Positions 20,204 to 30,223 are shown, counted from the first letter of the stretch. The stretch is DNA of 64,000 bases from an uncultured Alphaproteobacteria bacterium (GCA_902540265.1 CACBLW010000002.1:1-64000), one strand, 5' to 3'. Program-made: numbers and translations. The notes: generated by a model not told the origin, from the letters alone.

Positions 20204-21342
20204 TGAAGAAATTTTCAATATCATCTTTATTATCTCAACTATTACTCCTCTTATTTGTTATTATATGGATTATTCCTACATTTGGTCTGTTTATTAGCTC
20301 TTTAAGAGATAAAGATTTATTAGCTATAAGTGGATGGTGGACTTCCTTAACTACTACAGAAGTAAATGAAATTTATAGAATGTCAGGAATGGAAAGCCAA
20401 ATTGAAGAAGATGGTTATTTCAAAATTAAAGGAAAGTTATTTGAAGATAATTCGGGAAAAAAAATAGAAAGTTTTGGAATTACTTCGAAGAAAATTAATG
20501 AATTTAATATTGGTGATGTCGCAATTTTTAAAGATGAAAGTGAAGTGCTTCTTGATGAAGATGGAAATTATGAATGGCGATCAAGAACAGAATTTAAAAA
20601 GAAAAAAGGTAAGAGATTATTTACTACATCATTAAGTCCTCCTGCATTTACTTTTGAAAATTACAGAGAAGTTTTATTCAAAGAAGGAATTGGCAGAGCT
20701 TTTGTTAATACAATGGCAGTAGCATTACCTTCAACACTAATTCCTCTAATAATATGCTCTTTCTTTGCATATTCCTTAACTTGGATGAAATTTTATGGAA
20801 GAGATACTTTATTAGCAATAATAATTGCGTCTCTTGTTGTTCCTCTTCAAATGTCTCTAATACCAATACTAACAATCTATAATGATTTTGGAGCATTATT
20901 TGGAGTAGCGGCTAAGTCCTATCCCGGTGTTTGGATGGCACATACTGGTTTTGGATTAGCCTCAACTACTTTTCTATTAAGAAATTTTTTAAAAAGCTTA
21001 CCTAATGAAATGATGGAGGCTGCTAAAGTTGATGGTGCTTCTCATTATGATATTTTTTTACGCATAATTATTCCTCTTTCGATACCAGCTTTTGCTTCAA
21101 TATTTATTTTACAATTTTTATGGTGTTGGAATGATCTTTTAGTGGGATTAGTATTTTTAGATCAGGTTCCAAGTGAAATAATATTAACTGCAAAATTAAA
21201 AGAATTACTTGGATCTAGAGGTGAAAATTGGGAAATTTTAACTACTGGTGCTTTTGTATCAATGACTGTACCTTTATTTATCTTTTTTGCCTTACAGAGA
21301 TATTTTATACGAGGTTTAGTAGCTGGATCAGTTAAAGGGTAA
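20203..21342 (+). CDS. Sugar ABC transporter permease (AglG-like, with non-membrane insertion after TM1)
   Basis: EAA loop EMMEAAKVDGASHYDIFLRIIIPLS; hydrophilic insert about residues 45-140. Confidence 0.92.
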   Translation: MKKFSISSLLSQLLLLLFVIIWIIPTFGLFISSLRDKDLLAISGWWTSLTTTEVNEIYRMSGMESQIEEDGYFKIKGKLFEDNSGKKIESFGITSKKINEFNIGDVAIFKDESEVLLDEDGNYEWRSRTEFKKKKGKRLFTTSLSPPAFTFENYREVLFKEGIGRAFVNTMAVALPSTLIPLIICSFFAYSLTWMKFYGRDTLLAIIIASLVVPLQMSLIPILTIYNDFGALFGVAAKSYPGVWMAHTGFGLASTTFLLRNFLKSLPNEMMEAAKVDGASHYDIFLRIIIPLSIPAFASIFILQFLWCWNDLLVGLVFLDQVPSEIILTAKLKELLGSRGENWEILTTGAFVSMTVPLFIFFALQRYFIRGLVAGSVKG

Positions 21343-21445
21343 ATTCTAAAAAGTATTGATTTTTAAATAAATATACTTTTAAATGTAAATATATTTGTAT
21401 GATGATGTATTCATACACTTGAAAGATCGCTCAAAGGAGGATGAA

Positions 21446-22525
21446 GTGGCAGATATAAATATAAATACTGTTAATAAATATTTTGGAGACGTCCATGTAA
21501 TAAAGGATGTTTCTCTTGATATAAAAAGCCAATCATTTACAGTTCTAGTTGGTCCAAGTGGTTGTGGTAAATCAACTATGTTAAGAATGATAGCAGGACT
21601 GGAAGACATAAATTCAGGTACAATTTCAATTGATGGTCAAATAGTAAATGATTTACCGCCAAAGCAAAGAAATATTGCAATGGTGTTTCAATCGTATGCA
21701 TTATACCCTCACATGACTGTATTTGATAATATGGCTTTTGGTTTGAAATTAGAAAAAAGATCAAAAGATGAAATTAATGAAAGAGTTAATGAGGCAGCAA
21801 GAATTCTTCAAATAGAAGATTATCTTCAAAGAAAACCAAAACAACTTTCAGGTGGTCAAAGACAGCGTGTTGCTATTGGAAGAGCAATTACAAGAAAGCC
21901 AAAAGTTTTCTTATTTGATGAACCACTTTCAAACCTTGATGCTGCATTAAGGGTTCAAATGAGAGTTGAGTTAGCAAAACTGCATAATGAACTAGAAGCA
22001 ACAATGATCTATGTAACACACGATCAGACAGAAGCTATGACTTTAGCTGATGATATTGTTGTACTTGATACAGGTATAGTTTCACAAAAAGGATCACCGC
22101 TAGAACTTTATGATAGACCAAATAATATGTTCGTAGGTGGATTTATTGGATCGCCAAAAATGAACTTTATTTCAAGTAAGATATTAAGCAAAAGTTCTGA
22201 TGCTACAGAAGTTGATATTATGGGAATGTCAAAAATATCAGTCTCTAAAATGTCAGCGTCATCCTCAGAGGGTGATTCGGTAACTTTAGGTATTAGACCT
22301 GAGCACTTAGTAGTAAATGGTGATGCGGATGGATCTTGGGAAAGTAAAGTATTTGTTGTCGAAAAGCTTGGTGACGTTTCTTATCTATACCTTGAAAAAG
22401 ATGGAGAGCCATTAGTTGCTGAAACTGAAGGACATTCTGAAATCAAAGTTGGTGATACTGTAAAAGTAGGATTCCCTGCTGGAAGGTGTCAATTATTTGA
22501 TAGTTCAGGTGAAGCATTTAAATAA
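21446..22525 (+). CDS. Sugar ABC transporter ATP-binding protein (UgpC/MsmX/AglK-like)
   Basis: GPSGCGKSTMLRMIAGLE, LSGGQRQRVAIGRA, C-terminal TOBE-like region; GTG 21446 preceded by AAGGAGG, vs track start 21395. Confidence 0.93.
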   Translation: MADININTVNKYFGDVHVIKDVSLDIKSQSFTVLVGPSGCGKSTMLRMIAGLEDINSGTISIDGQIVNDLPPKQRNIAMVFQSYALYPHMTVFDNMAFGLKLEKRSKDEINERVNEAARILQIEDYLQRKPKQLSGGQRQRVAIGRAITRKPKVFLFDEPLSNLDAALRVQMRVELAKLHNELEATMIYVTHDQTEAMTLADDIVVLDTGIVSQKGSPLELYDRPNNMFVGGFIGSPKMNFISSKILSKSSDATEVDIMGMSKISVSKMSASSSEGDSVTLGIRPEHLVVNGDADGSWESKVFVVEKLGDVSYLYLEKDGEPLVAETEGHSEIKVGDTVKVGFPAGRCQLFDSSGEAFK

Positions 22526-22541
22526 TAGAATCGTATTAATT

Positions 22542-22577
22542 ATTGCCCCTAATATAAGGGGCAATACATCCCTTTTT
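22542..22577 (+). terminator. Terminator of the agl-like operon
   Basis: ATTGCCCCT AATATA AGGGGCAAT followed by acatcccTTTTTT. Confidence 0.8.
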
Positions 22578-22604
22578 TAAAAATTTTCAATAAATATCAT
22601 AAAT

Positions 22605-22685
22605 TTAAACTAAAATAAAAACGGGCAGAGGTTTCATATTATTTCCTCCTATAAGAAGTATTCCTCTTATAAAACTTTTCTGCCC
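22605..22685 (-). ncRNA. Candidate structured RNA element with embedded 10-codon ORF and U-tract
   Basis: Minus strand: GGGCAGA ... TATAAGA-loop-TCTTATA ... AGGAGGaaataatATGAAACC TCTGCCC GTTTTTATTTTA; nested stems; SD 7 nt before ATG. Confidence 0.5.
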
Positions 22686-22720
22686 ACCAAATTTGAAAAG
22701 TTGTTTAAGAGGGATACCAA

Positions 22721-23872
22721 TTATAGTTTTTGTTTAGCAGTCCAAGTATTTTCCTTATTTATTGGAATGTGTTTATTAAGAGTTAAAAGAACATTTTCAG
22801 CTAATTTCCTGTATGTTGTTAATTTTCCCCCATAAATGCTTAGTAAAGGTGCTTGTGAACCATCCTCATTTAAATCAAATATATAGTCTCTAGTAACTTT
22901 TGATGCTTCTTTGAAATCTTCAATAAGTGGTCTAATTCCAGAATAAGAATTTACAATATCATCTCTCGTTATTTGTTTAATGAAATATTTATTTACTGAA
23001 TTTAATAAATAATCAATTTCACTTTCATCAATTTTTGGGTTTTCTGGTGAAACAACTTCTGTTTCGGTAGTACCAATAAGAGAATATTCATCTTTATAAG
23101 GTATGACAAAAATTATTCTGTTATCTTCATTTTGTAAAGTGAAAGCTTTTTTCTGACTATATAGACTTTTAGTTATTATGTGACTACCTTTTACAAGTCG
23201 AATTGATTTTTTTGAATTTAATTTAATGACATTGCTTAAGACTTCATTTATCCAAGGCCCGGCAGCATTTATAAGTATTTTAGATTGAAGTATAGTTTTA
23301 TCATCTAAAGTTATATCCCAAGTATTTTTATTTCGTTTTGCTTCTATTACTTTTCTATTTTGAATAATCCTAGCACCTTTTTTCTTTGCATCTTCAACAT
23401 TTAACTGAACAAGTTTTTTATCATCAACTTGTAAATCATAATATTGGAAACCAATTTTAAATTGATCTTTTAAAATATTTGGCATTTCCTTTTTAATATT
23501 TACAGTTGAAGATTTTGGTATAGTTATTTTACCACCAATATTATCGTATAAAAATAATCCTAATTTAATTAACCATTTAGGTCTTAAAGATTTTTGATAA
23601 GGTATAATAAAAGGTAATGGTGTTGTTATATTACTGGCAATTTTTTTAATTACTTCTCTTTCCTTGAGAGATTCACGTACAAGGCGAAATTCATAATTTT
23701 CAAGATACCTTAATCCACCATGTATTAATTTTGTAGACCAGGACGAGGTTGCTGAACCAACTTTGTTTTTTTCAACTAAACAAACTTTTAAATTTCTGCC
23801 TGATGCATCTCTAACAATTCCAGCACCATTAATCCCTCCGCCAATAACTAAAATATCAAAAGTTTCATTCAT
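22721..23872 (-). CDS. glpD: Glycerol-3-phosphate dehydrogenase (FAD-dependent)
   Basis: DILVIGGGINGAGIVRDASGRNLKVCLVEK, SSWSTKLIHGGLRYLE, YSGIRPL, YGGKLTTYRKLAE. Confidence 0.93.
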   Translation of the reverse strand: MNETFDILVIGGGINGAGIVRDASGRNLKVCLVEKNKVGSATSSWSTKLIHGGLRYLENYEFRLVRESLKEREVIKKIASNITTPLPFIIPYQKSLRPKWLIKLGLFLYDNIGGKITIPKSSTVNIKKEMPNILKDQFKIGFQYYDLQVDDKKLVQLNVEDAKKKGARIIQNRKVIEAKRNKNTWDITLDDKTILQSKILINAAGPWINEVLSNVIKLNSKKSIRLVKGSHIITKSLYSQKKAFTLQNEDNRIIFVIPYKDEYSLIGTTETEVVSPENPKIDESEIDYLLNSVNKYFIKQITRDDIVNSYSGIRPLIEDFKEASKVTRDYIFDLNEDGSQAPLLSIYGGKLTTYRKLAENVLLTLNKHIPINKENTWTAKQKL

Positions 23873-23879
23873 GCATATA

Positions 23880-24470
23880 TTAAATAAATCTATTAATTTC
23901 GTGGATTATTATTTCAGGGTCAGTTAAATGTATAGTTAAAAAACCAAGTTTCTTTGCAGCCTCAATATTCTCTTTTTTATCATCAATAAACACAGTTTCC
24001 TCTGGAATTAGATTAAAACGACTTTTAGCTAACTTATATATTTCAGCATTAGGTTTAACCAATTTTTCTTTTCCAGATATTATTAGGCCATCAAATTTAT
24101 TTAAGAATGGATATTTTTTATCCATATCTTGAAATGTTTCCCAAGACCAGTTTGACAAAACATAACACTCATATTTTTTATTTTTTAAATCATCTAAAAC
24201 ATCAACTGAATACTGAAAGATTTTTCTAAACATTTTATGATGATTTTTATAATATAATTTAATTTTATCTTCATAATCAGGATAAGTTTTTATTAAATCA
24301 GTTTCTGCATCTTTTATAAGTCTTCCAGCATCTTGTTGGATATTCCATTCATCATTGCAAATATTATTGAGAAAATAGTCTCTTTCTTCTTTGTCTTCAA
24401 TTATATCTTTATAAAAATAATGAGGATCCCAATCAAAAAAAACGCCACCTAAATCAAAAAGAAATTTCAT
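23880..24470 (-). CDS. HAD family hydrolase
   Basis: FLFDLGGVFFDWDP, VLSNWSWETF, VFIDDKKENIEAAKKLG. Confidence 0.9.
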   Translation of the reverse strand: MKFLFDLGGVFFDWDPHYFYKDIIEDKEERDYFLNNICNDEWNIQQDAGRLIKDAETDLIKTYPDYEDKIKLYYKNHHKMFRKIFQYSVDVLDDLKNKKYECYVLSNWSWETFQDMDKKYPFLNKFDGLIISGKEKLVKPNAEIYKLAKSRFNLIPEETVFIDDKKENIEAAKKLGFLTIHLTDPEIIIHEINRFI

Positions 24471-24502
24471 GTATAAGTATTTTGTTTATAAATAAATATT
24501 AA

Positions 24503-25363
24503 ATGAGTGCATTAATAGACTATATTCAAATAGAAATACACAAAACATATAATAAAAAATATTCCAAAAAGTACATAGAAGATAAATTAATTCCAATCAT
24601 AAATTATATTTGCTCTAGTAAATCAAAAAAATTCCTATTTGGAGGCTCTCAAGGTATTGGAAAGTCATCATTTATTAATATTATCTCTAAAACTATAGAA
24701 AAATTTTATAATAAGAAAATTCTTTTGCTTAGTTTAGATAATTATTATTTATCAAGAAAACAACGATTACAATTATCAAAAAAAATACATCAATTGTTAA
24801 TAACTCGAGGTGTTCCAGGAACACATGATATTGAAAAATTATTTAAAAATATAAAACAATTCAATAAAAGTAAATACCCTATCACAACCCCTCTATTTGA
24901 TAAGTTGATTGATGATACGACAAAATCAACTAAAATAAATAAAACTAAATGTGATATTCTTTTCTTAGAAGGTTGGTGTTGTGGAAGTTCAGAAATTCCA
25001 AAAAAGATTCTTCATAAAAATATAAATAATTTAGAAAAAATTAAAGATCCAAAATATCGATGGAGAAATTTCTATAACAATAAATTAAAATTAGAATATA
25101 AAAAATTATTTAAATTATTTGATGAACTTATTTTTTTGAAAACATCCTCTTTTGATAATGTTTTCAAATGGCGGTTAAAGCAGGAAAAAACTAATCAATC
25201 AAAAAACAAAAAATCAAAAAGAATGACTTCAAATGAAATTAAATATTTTGTTCAACATTATGAGAAAATAACTAAATGGATGATGAAGGATCTAAATAAA
25301 AAAGCTCAGATCGTTATTAAATTTGAAAAAAATCATAAAATTTCTTCAATAAATTTTAACTAG
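24503..25363 (+). CDS. D-glycerate 3-kinase-like P-loop kinase (GLYK type)
   Basis: GGSQGIGKSSF Walker A, SLDNYYLSRKQR, RGVPGTHD, FLEGWCCG. Confidence 0.82.
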   Translation: MSALIDYIQIEIHKTYNKKYSKKYIEDKLIPIINYICSSKSKKFLFGGSQGIGKSSFINIISKTIEKFYNKKILLLSLDNYYLSRKQRLQLSKKIHQLLITRGVPGTHDIEKLFKNIKQFNKSKYPITTPLFDKLIDDTTKSTKINKTKCDILFLEGWCCGSSEIPKKILHKNINNLEKIKDPKYRWRNFYNNKLKLEYKKLFKLFDELIFLKTSSFDNVFKWRLKQEKTNQSKNKKSKRMTSNEIKYFVQHYEKITKWMMKDLNKKAQIVIKFEKNHKISSINFN

Positions 25364-25818
25364 AAAAAAATCCATCTTTTAACTGAATTACAATATCTTT
25401 CAAATTCATCACCAAATTTATCTTTTAAATATTTTTCCTCTTCATATATTACAAAATTATTTAACCAAAAAAATAATCCTATAGAACAGATAAAATACAT
25501 AATGTTTTCAAAAGTAAGAAACATACCAAAATGAAATAAAACAAAACATAGATAAATTGGATTTCTAGAGTAAGCATAAATTCCAGTTTTTATAATTCTA
25601 TTTGTTTCAGTTTGAGGAGGTAATTTTTCTTCATGTGCATTAAATGCATTTCTTGAGGAAAAAAAAACAATTGGCATTAAAATTATAATTAATAATCCAA
25701 AAAGATTAAGAATATATAGCAGTGGATATTTAGGAAAGATAAATTCTCCAATAATATAAGCGGCTATCAAAAGATAAACTGAAATATAAAGTGGATTTCC
25801 TTTTACATCTGGCCCCAT
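25360..25818 (-). CDS. Isoprenylcysteine carboxyl methyltransferase-family membrane protein
   Basis: TGIYAYSRNPIYLCFVLF, EEEKYLKDKFGDEFERYCNSVKRWI. Confidence 0.85.
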   Translation of the reverse strand: MGPDVKGNPLYISVYLLIAAYIIGEFIFPKYPLLYILNLFGLLIIILMPIVFFSSRNAFNAHEEKLPPQTETNRIIKTGIYAYSRNPIYLCFVLFHFGMFLTFENIMYFICSIGLFFWLNNFVIYEEEKYLKDKFGDEFERYCNSVKRWIFF

Positions 25819-26478
25819 TTAAAGCTCCTCTATTGCCTTACCTAAACATTCAAAATCACTAAATACATTCAAAGCACCATTGTCAAATAATTCATTTGTA
25901 TCTCTATCTGAATGCCAATGTTTTCCTGCAGTAAGACCAAATACTCTTACTCCTGCTTCAGTTGCTGCTTTAACACCTACGCCACTATCTTCAATAATAA
26001 CTGACTCTTCTCGAATAAGTGAATTATCATTTAAAACCTTTAAGTATATATCTGGATCAGGTTTTGGTCTTTTAACCATATCGAATGAATAAACCTGATC
26101 ACTTAAAAAAAATTTATCTAACCCAACAAGCTTCAATCCATCGAGAATTCTATCCTTATTACTGTTAGATCCAATAAAGTGATTTCTATCTGATTTACTA
26201 ATATAATCTTTTGCTCCATCAACTAGTTTTAAATCCTTGGAATAAACTTCTGAAACAATATCAAATATTTCATTTGTAAATTTTTCTTTGTTTTCAATCT
26301 TATATTTAGAAGACAATAAATCTATTACTTCGACTGTTTTTTTTCCAGCATATTTATAAAATTGCTCCTCTTTAATTGATTGATCAAATTTACTAAAATA
26401 TTTGGAAAATGCCTTAGAAGCTAAGACCTCACTATCAACTATTACTCCATCAAAATCAAAAATTATATTTTTAATCAT
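25819..26478 (-). CDS. HAD-IA family hydrolase (beta-phosphoglucomutase-like)
   Basis: IIFDFDGVIVDSEVLASKAF, KPDPDIYL, VIIEDSGVGVKAATEAG. Confidence 0.9.
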   Translation of the reverse strand: MIKNIIFDFDGVIVDSEVLASKAFSKYFSKFDQSIKEEQFYKYAGKKTVEVIDLLSSKYKIENKEKFTNEIFDIVSEVYSKDLKLVDGAKDYISKSDRNHFIGSNSNKDRILDGLKLVGLDKFFLSDQVYSFDMVKRPKPDPDIYLKVLNDNSLIREESVIIEDSGVGVKAATEAGVRVFGLTAGKHWHSDRDTNELFDNGALNVFSDFECLGKAIEEL

Positions 26479-26482
26479 TATT

Positions 26483-27583
26483 TTATATTTCTGTCTTTTT
26501 ATATTCTGATTTCTCTAACCAATCAGGATTAATCTCTATACCCCAACCAGGAGTATCTTCAATTTTAACCATTCCATTAGATATTTTAAAAGGATCACCT
26601 AAAAATAAATTCTGTTGCCATGGATAATAATCTTTACCTTCAATTGAAAATTCAAGATAGGGACCTGAATTATTTATTGCTTTTAAAAAATGCATTGTAC
26701 AAATTGTTACTAAAGATAAATTAGCTGTATGTGGAGTACATATAAAACCACTCTTTTCAATAATTTTTGCAACCTTCAAAGCTTTTGTTAATCCCCCCAT
26801 GTACATAACATCTGGCTGAAAAATATTTACAATTTTTCTTTTAACCATATCTCTCCAAATTCTCAGATCACAATCTTGTTCTCCCCCAGTAACATCTATC
26901 TTCAAACTATCAGTAACTTTTTTAGTTTCTTCTGGTTTCCAGTAAGGGCAAGGTTCTTCAAAATGAGTAACATCATTATCTTCTAAAAGTTTCCCAATTT
27001 CTATTGCTTGAACTGAGCTATAACAACTGTTTGCATCGACCATCTTAATTACACTTTGATCTAAAGTCGAATTTATTGTTTTTACTATACTAGGCGTTCT
27101 TCCTTCCCATTCGTCAACTCCTCTTCCACATTCAGATCCAACTCTAAATTTAAATGCATTAATACCTTTTTCATCAAAGAGTTTTTTAAATCTATTTGCT
27201 TCATCATCTGGCGTAATATCTCTTTTCATTGATGAACCATAAATTCTTAAATTTCCTGGAGATCCTCCTATCAATGAAACGACAGGTTTACTTTCGATTT
27301 TACCTTTCAAATCCCACAACGCTGTATCTAAACCAGCTATTGCACGTAAAAGATATGATCCTGGAAATTTATGTTCTCTTTCAAAGATAAAATCTTCTAA
27401 ATCATCAAAATCAAAATATTCTTTTCCTAAAACCCAAGGTGCTACTTGTTTATGAAAAATTTGAGCTGTAATGTCTGCATGATAGGTTGACATTTGACCA
27501 TAACCAATTGAGCCATCCTCAACTGTTATTTTTACAAAACTTACATATGGTTTTGTAAATGTTTCAAGTTTTACTATTTTCAT
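26483..27583 (-). CDS. Mandelate racemase/muconate lactonizing enzyme family protein
   Basis: GLDTALWDLKGK, NAFKFRVG, MVDANSCYSSVQAI, HFEEPCP, GGEQD, TPHTAN. Confidence 0.9.
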   Translation of the reverse strand: MKIVKLETFTKPYVSFVKITVEDGSIGYGQMSTYHADITAQIFHKQVAPWVLGKEYFDFDDLEDFIFEREHKFPGSYLLRAIAGLDTALWDLKGKIESKPVVSLIGGSPGNLRIYGSSMKRDITPDDEANRFKKLFDEKGINAFKFRVGSECGRGVDEWEGRTPSIVKTINSTLDQSVIKMVDANSCYSSVQAIEIGKLLEDNDVTHFEEPCPYWKPEETKKVTDSLKIDVTGGEQDCDLRIWRDMVKRKIVNIFQPDVMYMGGLTKALKVAKIIEKSGFICTPHTANLSLVTICTMHFLKAINNSGPYLEFSIEGKDYYPWQQNLFLGDPFKISNGMVKIEDTPGWGIEINPDWLEKSEYKKTEI

Positions 27584-29199
27584 AAATTAAATTTTTTTAA
27601 ATCCTCAATAATAAATTTACTTCCAAGATTAGCAAGCATCATTACAGGAGCATTTATATTGCCCGAAGTAATATTTGGAAAGACAGATGCATCAGCAATC
27701 CAAAGATTCTCCATTCCATGAACTTTTAATCTTTCAGAGACAACGCCCTTTTTAGGATCTTCATCCATTTTACATGTACCACATGGGTGATAGATAGAAA
27801 CTGCATTAGATTTAAAATGATCAATCATTTCTTCTTCAGTAGCATTTAAAAGATCATGCGTAACACTTTCATTTCTTATTTTTTTAATATTATTTGTGTT
27901 TGCCAAAACTTTTGAAAAATTAATTGCACATTTAACATCATATATATCTTCTTCATGTGATAGAAAATTTGGATTTATCATTGGAGTATCACCAAAATTA
28001 GGAGAATTTAAAGTAACTGTTCCTAAACTTTTTGGCCGACAAGAATTATAACCAATAATAAAACCATTAAATTTGTCAGTTTTTAGTAAAGGTCTTTTAT
28101 TTTTATGAGTAATTGAATAAGTTAACGGATTAAAATATATCTGTAAATTGGGATAATGATGCTTTGAGTTCCAATTTATATATCCTCCAGACTGATTAAT
28201 ACTAAGAGATAATGGCCCTGTTCTATTATAAAGGTATCTTAATACAGAAGTAATTCTGCCTGACCAAGTTCCTAAGGATTTATTGAGAGAATGATGATGC
28301 GTTTTAAATAAATAATCTAAACCAAGATGATCCTGAAGATTTCTTCCAACATTAGAATTATCAATTATTATTTCTTTATCATATTGTTTTAAATGATCTT
28401 TATCACCAATACCAGAGTGCATTAACAAGTAAGGTGTCATTATTGAGCCAGAACATAAAATTGCTCCATGGGATAGTTTAAGTATTTGTTCTGTTGATTT
28501 ATTTTGAATTTTAATACCAGTAATTTTTTTATCTTTAATTATTAAATTTTTTACCTGAGTATTGTCTAACACAGTTAATCTAGGATTTTTTAATACAGGC
28601 TTTAAAAATACTTTTGATGATGAATGCCTGGTACCCTTGTAAGTATTAATATTGTAATGACCTACTTGATTTTCAATTGATGTAGTTAAATTTGTATTTT
28701 TTTTAATACCAATTTCATTACTAGCATTAAAAAAATATTCTAAAATTGGATGATGATACTTACTTACATTATTTACTGGAATCTTCTCTTTTATAAGAAA
28801 TTCTTTATCATCATTTATTTGTTGTTCCATAGAGCTGTATACTTTTTTTATATTTTCAAAACTCCATTCCTTGCTGCTACCCCAATTCTCATAATCTGTT
28901 TCTAATCCTCTTGCATAGACCATTGCATTTATTGAGCCAGAACCACCTAAAACTTTACCTCTCGGATAATATATGTTCCTATTGAATAAATTATCTTGTT
29001 TTTCTGAGTAGAAGTTCCAATTAATTTTTTTATTATAAAATGTCATTCCATAACCAAGAGGAACGTCAATAATAGGATTGTTATCTTTTGGCCCAGCCTC
29101 AATAAGGACTATATTAAAATTAGTTTGATTAAGAAGTTTATTTGCTATAATACTTCCTGAAGAACCCGCGCCAACAATTGCTATATCAATATTATTCAA
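27580..29199 (-). CDS. GMC family oxidoreductase
   Basis: IAIVGAGSSGSIIANKL, YYPRGKVLGGSGSINAMVYARG, YHPCGTCKM, NINAPVMMLAN. Confidence 0.93.
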   Translation of the reverse strand: MNNIDIAIVGAGSSGSIIANKLLNQTNFNIVLIEAGPKDNNPIIDVPLGYGMTFYNKKINWNFYSEKQDNLFNRNIYYPRGKVLGGSGSINAMVYARGLETDYENWGSSKEWSFENIKKVYSSMEQQINDDKEFLIKEKIPVNNVSKYHHPILEYFFNASNEIGIKKNTNLTTSIENQVGHYNINTYKGTRHSSSKVFLKPVLKNPRLTVLDNTQVKNLIIKDKKITGIKIQNKSTEQILKLSHGAILCSGSIMTPYLLMHSGIGDKDHLKQYDKEIIIDNSNVGRNLQDHLGLDYLFKTHHHSLNKSLGTWSGRITSVLRYLYNRTGPLSLSINQSGGYINWNSKHHYPNLQIYFNPLTYSITHKNKRPLLKTDKFNGFIIGYNSCRPKSLGTVTLNSPNFGDTPMINPNFLSHEEDIYDVKCAINFSKVLANTNNIKKIRNESVTHDLLNATEEEMIDHFKSNAVSIYHPCGTCKMDEDPKKGVVSERLKVHGMENLWIADASVFPNITSGNINAPVMMLANLGSKFIIEDLKKFNL

Positions 29200-29200
29200 A

Positions 29201-30223
29201 TTAGAATGTTTGTGTTACTTTAGTTAAATATCTAGGATTGTCAGGATCTAATCCCTTTTCAAAAGAGTAATTAATAACCCATGGATAAAATTTTGTTAGT
29301 ACTATTATTGGATCTAATTCTATCATTTCACTAATGTTATATCTTAATTTTGTATCTGAGTTTTCATCATAGGTAATTTCATAGTGAAGATTAGTTAGTG
29401 AAATAATTTGACTAGAATCTTTTGCTACTATCATCCCACTTTTATCTCTAAGCGAGATAGTAAATAACTTGAATGAGTTTTCTATCAAGCTTTTTGGACC
29501 ATGCATTACTTCAGCGCTACTAAAAGGTTCTATCATTTCTTGACATAACTCTTTAAACTTTAAAGATATTTCATTAGAAATTGCGTACCCAACGCCCCTA
29601 CTAATTATATATCCATTACTTATCGTTTTATCTAATATATTTGGATTCCATTGATTTTGATTATCTAAAATTAAATGATCACTTAGCTTTTCAATATGCT
29701 TATTAATATCTTTTTTATTAAGAGTATTAAAAACAAGTTTTAAAATTATCAATAAAGACAAAACAAAAGTTTTTGTTGCTGCAACACTTTTTTCTTCTCC
29801 CGCATTTATATCAAAAAAATAATTGGATGTTTTTATAATGGGGCTATTTAAATTATTACTTATTAATATGGTCTTTGCTCCCATTTTTTGTACCATTTTA
29901 TGACATTCGACTAAATCTTCACTCTTTCCAGATTGAGAAATAATGAAAACTAATGCTCTCGAAAAATCAAATTTTGATTCCTCTAAAGTTATTATAGATG
30001 GAGGCATGCTATATGTTGGTAAACCAAGATATTTTGCAAACATATAAGACAAATAAAGAGCTGCACAATCTGAAGTACCTCTTGCCACAGTAACAACATA
30101 ATCAATTTTTTTTTCTGATATTAAATTTGATATTTCCTGGTAATTATTTTTATCATTCAAGCAAAAATGATTAATTTTACTTGGAATTGAGAGTGCTTCA
30201 GATAAAACTTGAGAACTAGACAT
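29201..30223 (-). CDS. SIS-domain protein, NagB-II/AgaS-like (putative glucosamine-6-phosphate deaminase)
   Basis: Two SIS modules: VARGTSDCAALYLSYMFAKYLGLPTYSMPPS, ISQSGKSEDLV; isomerase-type C-term; next to nagA. Confidence 0.8.
   Translation of the reverse strand: MSSSQVLSEALSIPSKINHFCLNDKNNYQEISNLISEKKIDYVVTVARGTSDCAALYLSYMFAKYLGLPTYSMPPSIITLEESKFDFSRALVFIISQSGKSEDLVECHKMVQKMGAKTILISNNLNSPIIKTSNYFFDINAGEEKSVAATKTFVLSLLIILKLVFNTLNKKDINKHIEKLSDHLILDNQNQWNPNILDKTISNGYIISRGVGYAISNEISLKFKELCQEMIEPFSSAEVMHGPKSLIENSFKLFTISLRDKSGMIVAKDSSQIISLTNLHYEITYDENSDTKLRYNISEMIELDPIIVLTKFYPWVINYSFEKGLDPDNPRYLTKVTQTF

Noticed and set aside
22542-22577. Considered the GC-rich hairpin after the agl-like ATPase as part of the structured RNA element
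   Set aside because: It is a simple terminator for the + strand operon with its own T-tract; the nested element at 22605-22685 is separate and oriented on the minus strand.
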